NCBI GenBank assembly: GCA_964653285.1
Contig: CAZZEX010000075.1
Coordinates: 1-24,389, forward strand
Length of the DNA: 24,389 nucleotides
Source: CAZZEX01 sp964653285
GTDB lineage: Bacteria > Chloroflexota > Anaerolineae > B4-G1
Direction of reading: 5' to 3'
Of this stretch, positions 21,625 to 24,389 are shown piece by piece. Every line of letters starts with the position of its first letter. The first letter of the stretch is position 1. The notes beneath the pieces are model-generated. The model was not told the DNA's origin. It saw only the letters and a list, made by a program, of their open reading frames with translations, and made no database searches. The position numbers were made by a program, and so were the translations under genes.

Positions 21625-22338
21625 CTAATCAGAGTCGGCAATCTCGGTCTCGTCTTCCGTGAACAACTTGGCCACGGTTTGGAACGAGGCCGCCAGGTGC
21701 TTCTGCAGGAGGATGTGCGCCAATTTGAGATCACGACTGCGCAGCGCATCAAGAAGTTGACGATGCCACTCGACCCCCCTTTCCCGGAAGTCAGCGGGAA
21801 GCAGCGTCCTATGGGATAGGAGGAGCAACCGAATCTGGGGATTCAGGGTCTCCCAAGCGGCCAGTACCCGCTTATGGCCTGATATGCGGCACAAGATATG
21901 GTGGAATTCCAGGTCTAGATCGGTGGCATCAAATTGGGTGTAATCTTGATCTGCCCGGACAGCCATCGTGTGGACGAGTTCGCCCAGCTCATTAAACTGC
22001 TCATCCGTAGCGTGTTTGATCGCGTAATCAACGGCGAGCATCTCAAGGGCAACCCGGAGGCTATAAATCTCTTCTACGTCCTGCAGAGTCAACCGGGCCA
22101 CGAATGTGCCTCGGTGAGGGTAACGGACGACGAGCCCCTCGTTCTCGAGCAGCTTAAGCGCATCACGCACAGGCCCTCGACTCGTCTGCATGGTCTCTGC
22201 GAGCTGTCGCTCCACGACCCGCTGACCCGGGCTCAGTTGGTCAGTTAGGATAGCCTGACGCAATTGATTCGCGACGTAGTCGCTCAGCGTCCGGCTGGAC
22301 GGCGCTGACAATGCGAGCGTTTTAGAATTCTCTTCCAT
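21625..22338 (-). CDS. GntR family transcriptional regulator, FadR/FCD subfamily
   Basis: The 237-residue regulator has an N-terminal winged helix (about 16-82, with SPGQRVVERQLAETMQTSRGPVRDALKLLENEGLV and the wing RGTFVA). An all-helical FCD ligand domain (about 88-225) follows. Metal-site residues expected for FCD proteins are present: D142 and H146 (DLEFHHIL), H192 (EWHRQLL) and H214 (QKHLAAS). Such regulators bind sugar acids or other carboxylates and usually act as repressors. The start ATG 22338 follows AAGGAG at 6 bases. It lies between the operon promoter and the stand-alone VOC gene, and probably controls both. The message may come from the VOC promoter, since only 75 bases separate the two genes. 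Confidence 0.93.
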   Translation of the reverse strand: MEENSKTLALSAPSSRTLSDYVANQLRQAILTDQLSPGQRVVERQLAETMQTSRGPVRDALKLLENEGLVVRYPHRGTFVARLTLQDVEEIYSLRVALEMLAVDYAIKHATDEQFNELGELVHTMAVRADQDYTQFDATDLDLEFHHILCRISGHKRVLAAWETLNPQIRLLLLSHRTLLPADFRERGVEWHRQLLDALRSRDLKLAHILLQKHLAASFQTVAKLFTEDETEIADSD

Positions 22339-22413
22339 AATCTGCTCCTTACCAAGTGATTGCCACTATCACTAACTGTCTGACCTGTCCAGCCGTAGCG
22401 GCAGGCTGAACGA

Positions 22414-22962
22414 TCAGACTGGGCCGGATTGGGGATTACCCTGCACTTTCCCATCAGCGATTTGAGGTGTCCGGCCATCAGTGCCAGCCAATGCATTCAT
22501 GATCTCGATAGTGAAACCGACCTTGCTTTCGGTGTCAAGGTTGACCCAGGTAGTACCAGGACGCAGTCCCGAGCCACTCTGGGCGACCCCGATGTCATGC
22601 CCGGCCAGATACTCGATCACGGGCTCCACATCGGGTACGTTGAAGCGAATGTGGTGGATGCCTTCGCCGTGCTCTTTCAGAAAGTCAGACCACATGCTCT
22701 CACCTTCGAGCGGCTGGATCAATTCCAGTTCAATGGGGCCTAACTCGGCGAAGGCCATTCGGGCAGTAAAATTACCAGGTTTCCCGCGATAGAACTTTTG
22801 AACGTCAGTGCGATCGGCAGGGGGCCATGTGATCGCCCGGAACGGCCCAATTCCAAAGATTTCAGACAGCGCCTTGATGGCCTGATCCAGGTCTCTGACG
22901 ATCACGCCGATCTGCACAAAATCGCTGAACATTTCCTGGGGAGAAATGACTTCGTCTGGCAT
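22414..22962 (-). CDS. VOC family protein (methylmalonyl-CoA epimerase/glyoxalase-like)
   Basis: The 182-residue protein is a two-module VOC fold. The first module has FVQIGVIVRDLDQAIKALSEIFGIGPF (15-41) and the second GIHHIRFNVPDVEPVIEYLAGHDI (101-124). Likely metal positions are Q17 (where His is more usual), E78 or E80 (ELELIQP), H103 or H104 and E153 (FTIEIM). The resemblance is closest to methylmalonyl-CoA epimerase-like proteins, which use the metal to enolise a substrate next to a carboxyl or thioester. There is no mutase or carboxylase nearby, so a role on a sugar-derived keto acid is more likely. The start ATG 22962 follows GAGGGG. The gene has its own strong promoter at 23023-23051 and reads toward the GntR gene. 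The last about 20 residues are polar and non-conserved. Confidence 0.88.
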   Translation of the reverse strand: MPDEVISPQEMFSDFVQIGVIVRDLDQAIKALSEIFGIGPFRAITWPPADRTDVQKFYRGKPGNFTARMAFAELGPIELELIQPLEGESMWSDFLKEHGEGIHHIRFNVPDVEPVIEYLAGHDIGVAQSGSGLRPGTTWVNLDTESKVGFTIEIMNALAGTDGRTPQIADGKVQGNPQSGPV

Positions 22963-22998
22963 TGTACCCCTCTTCGATTGTCTAGGTTGTCGTTTCGT

Positions 22999-23020
22999 GG
23001 TTAAGAGTTACCTGTTAACC
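22999..23020. promoter_or_regulatory. Candidate operator just downstream of the VOC promoter
   Basis: Arms GGTTAA (22999-23004) and TTAACC (23015-23020) are separated by 10 bases, starting two bases after the -10. The minus strand reads GGTTAACAG, identical to nine bases at the operon promoter (21541-21549). A repressor bound here would cover the transcription start. Confidence 0.55.
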
Positions 23021-23022
23021 AG

Positions 23023-23051
23023 AGTATATCACTAAGGGGGTGAATTGTCAA
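23023..23051 (-). promoter_or_regulatory. Consensus sigma70 promoter of the VOC-GntR unit
   Basis: A perfect TTGACA (23046-23051), a 17-base spacer and TATACT (23023-23028) lie on the minus strand, 61 bases upstream of the ATG at 22962. Both hexamers and the spacing are identical to those of the operon promoter. Confidence 0.85.
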
Positions 23052-23106
23052 CTAAGAATTAGCTCGGGAAGATTTCTGGAAAAATCTCGCAGTTCAATCG
23101 CACGAT

Positions 23107-23120
23107 TTGGTCCAAACCAA
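23107..23120. promoter_or_regulatory. Small palindrome in the VOC-SDR intergenic region
   Basis: TTGGT-CCAA-ACCAA has GT...AC arms of the kind bound by FadR-type GntR proteins. It lies upstream of the SDR gene and may be a third operator, but the spacing differs from the other two sites. Confidence 0.35.
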
Positions 23121-23158
23121 TAACCGCAGTATCGCAAAAGTCGCCCTGACGGCTAGCC

Positions 23159-23250
23159 GTCATTCTGAGCGTAGCGAAGAATCTCCCTCTGCTCTGGTGG
23201 AGGCCTTTCGCTTCCCTTCACTGCGCTCAGGGCAGGCCGCTCAGGGTGAC
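23159..23250. repeat. REP-like palindromic element, copy 2
   Basis: The left arm is GTCATTCTGAGCGTAGCGAA, with GAATCTCCC after it. The right arm includes CACTGCGCTCAGGGCAGG and CCGCTCAGGGTGAC. Its left 23 bases match the element at 10754-10832 exactly. It occupies most of the gap before the SDR gene, in which no clear SDR promoter was found. Confidence 0.85.
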
Positions 23251-23300
23251 AGGGTAAGTTTTGCGCTATTGCCAATAACCACACTCAGGAGGTAGTAAGA

Positions 23301-24128
23301 ATGTCTGAAAACCTAATAGATTTCACGGGCAAGGTGGCAGTTATCACCGGAGCCGGTGCGAACGGTGGCGTGGGCCATGCACTGGCGGTGGGCTTCGCGC
23401 AGCACGGTGCGGACGTGGTGGTCTCCGACATAGACGACGAAGGAGCCAAGGTCACGGGTGAGGAGATCGAGGCGCTGGGACGCAAGACTATCGTCGTGCA
23501 CTGCGACATCTCGAAGCCCGAAGACGTCGAGAACCTCTTCGCAAAGGTTGACGAGCACTTCGGCAAGGTCGACATTCTCGCTAACGTGCCCTATACTTTC
23601 CCCGAACGTGTTCGCCCGCACGAATTGAGTTTGGAAGCGTGGGACAAGACGCTGGCTGTTTGCATCACCGGCTACTTCTTGTGTGCCCGGCAGGCGATCC
23701 GCCGCATGCTGAAGCAGGGTACGGGCGGCCGCATTCTCAACATCAGTTCCATCGCGGGAAGTACAGCCTTGGGACGAGGCAACTTCCCCTATAGCGTGGC
23801 CAAGGGTGGGGTCAACCAGATGACCAAAGAACTGGCGGTCGAGTACGCCGGGCAAGGGATCCGGGTCAACGCCATCCAGCCGTGCACTATACTCACGCCC
23901 GGCCTCAAGAAAGAACTTCTAGCCGACCCGCGGTTCGGCGAGAAGCTGCGCCAACGTCTTCTCGTTGGCATACCTATCAATCGCTTTCTCGAACCGGAAG
24001 AACTCGTGGGCGCGGCCCTATACCTGTGCTCCGACGCGGCCAACGTCGTCACCGGCGTGCTTCTCCCCGTGGACGGCGGGAACCTGGCGCTTAACGCCAG
24101 TGGCAGCCACATCTGGCCGACCGATTAG
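23301..24128 (+). CDS. Short-chain dehydrogenase/reductase (SDR), NAD(P)-dependent
   Basis: The 275-residue classical-type SDR has the cofactor motif TGAGANGGVG (16-25), the acidic cofactor residue region VVSDIDD (40-46), the serine strand ILNISSIAG (145-153) and the catalytic YSVAK (Y164, K168). The end PVDGGNLALN is typical. Two usual residues differ: the NNAG motif reads ANVPY (94-98) and the helix-4 asparagine position reads VCITG (120-124). The start ATG 23301 follows AGGAGG at 8 bases. It diverges from the VOC-GntR unit and is probably part of the same sugar or sugar-acid pathway. The substrate cannot be deduced. Confidence 0.92.
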   Translation: MSENLIDFTGKVAVITGAGANGGVGHALAVGFAQHGADVVVSDIDDEGAKVTGEEIEALGRKTIVVHCDISKPEDVENLFAKVDEHFGKVDILANVPYTFPERVRPHELSLEAWDKTLAVCITGYFLCARQAIRRMLKQGTGGRILNISSIAGSTALGRGNFPYSVAKGGVNQMTKELAVEYAGQGIRVNAIQPCTILTPGLKKELLADPRFGEKLRQRLLVGIPINRFLEPEELVGAALYLCSDAANVVTGVLLPVDGGNLALNASGSHIWPTD

Positions 24129-24179
24129 AGCGATACGAATCGGGTGTGTTTCAAATGAGTTGGAGGAAAGGAGCGGATG

Positions 24180-24200
24180 CCCCGCTTCAGCGGGGATTTT
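24180..24200 (+). terminator. Rho-independent terminator after the SDR gene
   Basis: CCCCGCT/AGCGGGG arms (24180-24186 and 24189-24195) with a tight loop are followed by ATTTT. It lies 51 bases past the SDR stop. Confidence 0.75.
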
Positions 24201-24214
24201 CCGGCTGATGAACT

Positions 24215-24243
24215 TTGACAAATTAAACGGGTGATAAGATACT
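24215..24243 (+). promoter_or_regulatory. Sigma70-like promoter at the right edge
   Basis: TTGACA (24215-24220), a 17-base spacer and GATACT (24238-24243) lie 28 bases before an ATG at 24272 that has GGAGG upstream. It would drive the edge open frame. Confidence 0.55.
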
Positions 24244-24271
24244 TAGGGCATCCTCGGCATGGAGGTACAGG

Positions 24272-24389
24272 ATGCCCAAGCAACGGCACTTGATGTTGAG
24301 TGAAACCCAGCAGGCTGACGGCGTTTCTCACCACACCAATCTCGAATCGTCACCTTCTTCCAAACCGTCTTCTTGTCTCCCAGTATGTG
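24272..24389 (+). mobile_element. Possible remnant of an IS630-type transposase start, cut by the window edge
   Basis: An open frame from ATG 24272 begins MPKQRHLMLSETQQA, which resembles the N-terminus of IS630-family transposases common in these genomes. After that the sequence (DGVSHHTNLESS) no longer fits. A promoter and GGAGG precede it. On the opposite strand the last 90 bases read TVWKKVTIRDWCGEKRR, which could be a scrap of a different transposase. If so, one element has been interrupted or joined to another at about 24317. The evidence is short and recalled by eye. Confidence 0.35.

Overview
The window is high-GC bacterial DNA with compact operons, consensus sigma70-type promoters and several families of dispersed short repeats. 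The repeats (7-bp tandem repeats, palindromes, and repeat-derived peptides such as PALSEVEG and LSLSKG inside ordinary enzymes), together with the GxxExxY and DUF1028 family genes, suggest a Chloroflexota (Anaerolineae-like) genome. That assignment is inference from gene and repeat style. A run of exactly 100 N at 8792-8891 shows that this is a scaffold from a draft assembly.

Layout. 1-440: 5' part of a rhomboid protease (minus). 585-3041: an ECF sigma factor, a zinc-motif anti-sigma factor, a possible 59-residue membrane peptide and a polytopic membrane protein (plus). 3274-5847: a HerA-like ATPase (minus) with a 7-bp tandem repeat inside its reading frame. 6000-7641: an accessory scrap zone with the N-terminal and C-terminal ends of what looks like one type IIG restriction-methylase, a headless GxxExxY protein, a truncated NYN nuclease and a NurA-like C-terminal fragment, ending in a 35-bp perfect hairpin. 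7742-8683: DUF1028 protein. 8738-8975: GC-rich 28-bp tandem repeats interrupted by the assembly gap. 9000-10365: inositol-monophosphatase-family enzyme and a small membrane protein with a near-leaderless promoter. 11012-13997: P1/S58 peptidase and prolyl-tRNA synthetase, the latter visibly lower in GC.

14020-24128 is the most interesting part, a carbohydrate-acid catabolism locus. Reading on the minus strand from a consensus promoter at 21511-21539, seven tightly packed genes encode a URO-D-superfamily protein, a Gfo/Idh/MocA oxidoreductase, a D-2-hydroxyacid dehydrogenase, a KDG-type sugar kinase, a KDPG-aldolase fused to a VOC (glyoxalase-fold) domain, a ketol-acid-reductoisomerase-like protein that lacks key catalytic residues, and a xylose-isomerase-like TIM-barrel protein. 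Upstream lie a FadR/FCD-type GntR regulator, a stand-alone VOC protein with its own promoter, and a divergent SDR. The kinase plus aldolase pair implies that the end products are pyruvate and a triose phosphate. No sugar-acid dehydratase and no transporter are visible, so the upper pathway is unexplained and may involve the unusual KARI-like and fusion proteins. A 9-bp word (GGTTAACAG) occurs at both minus-strand promoters and is a candidate GntR operator.

The right edge (24215-24389) carries a promoter and what looks like the first residues of an IS630-type transposase, running into unrelated sequence.
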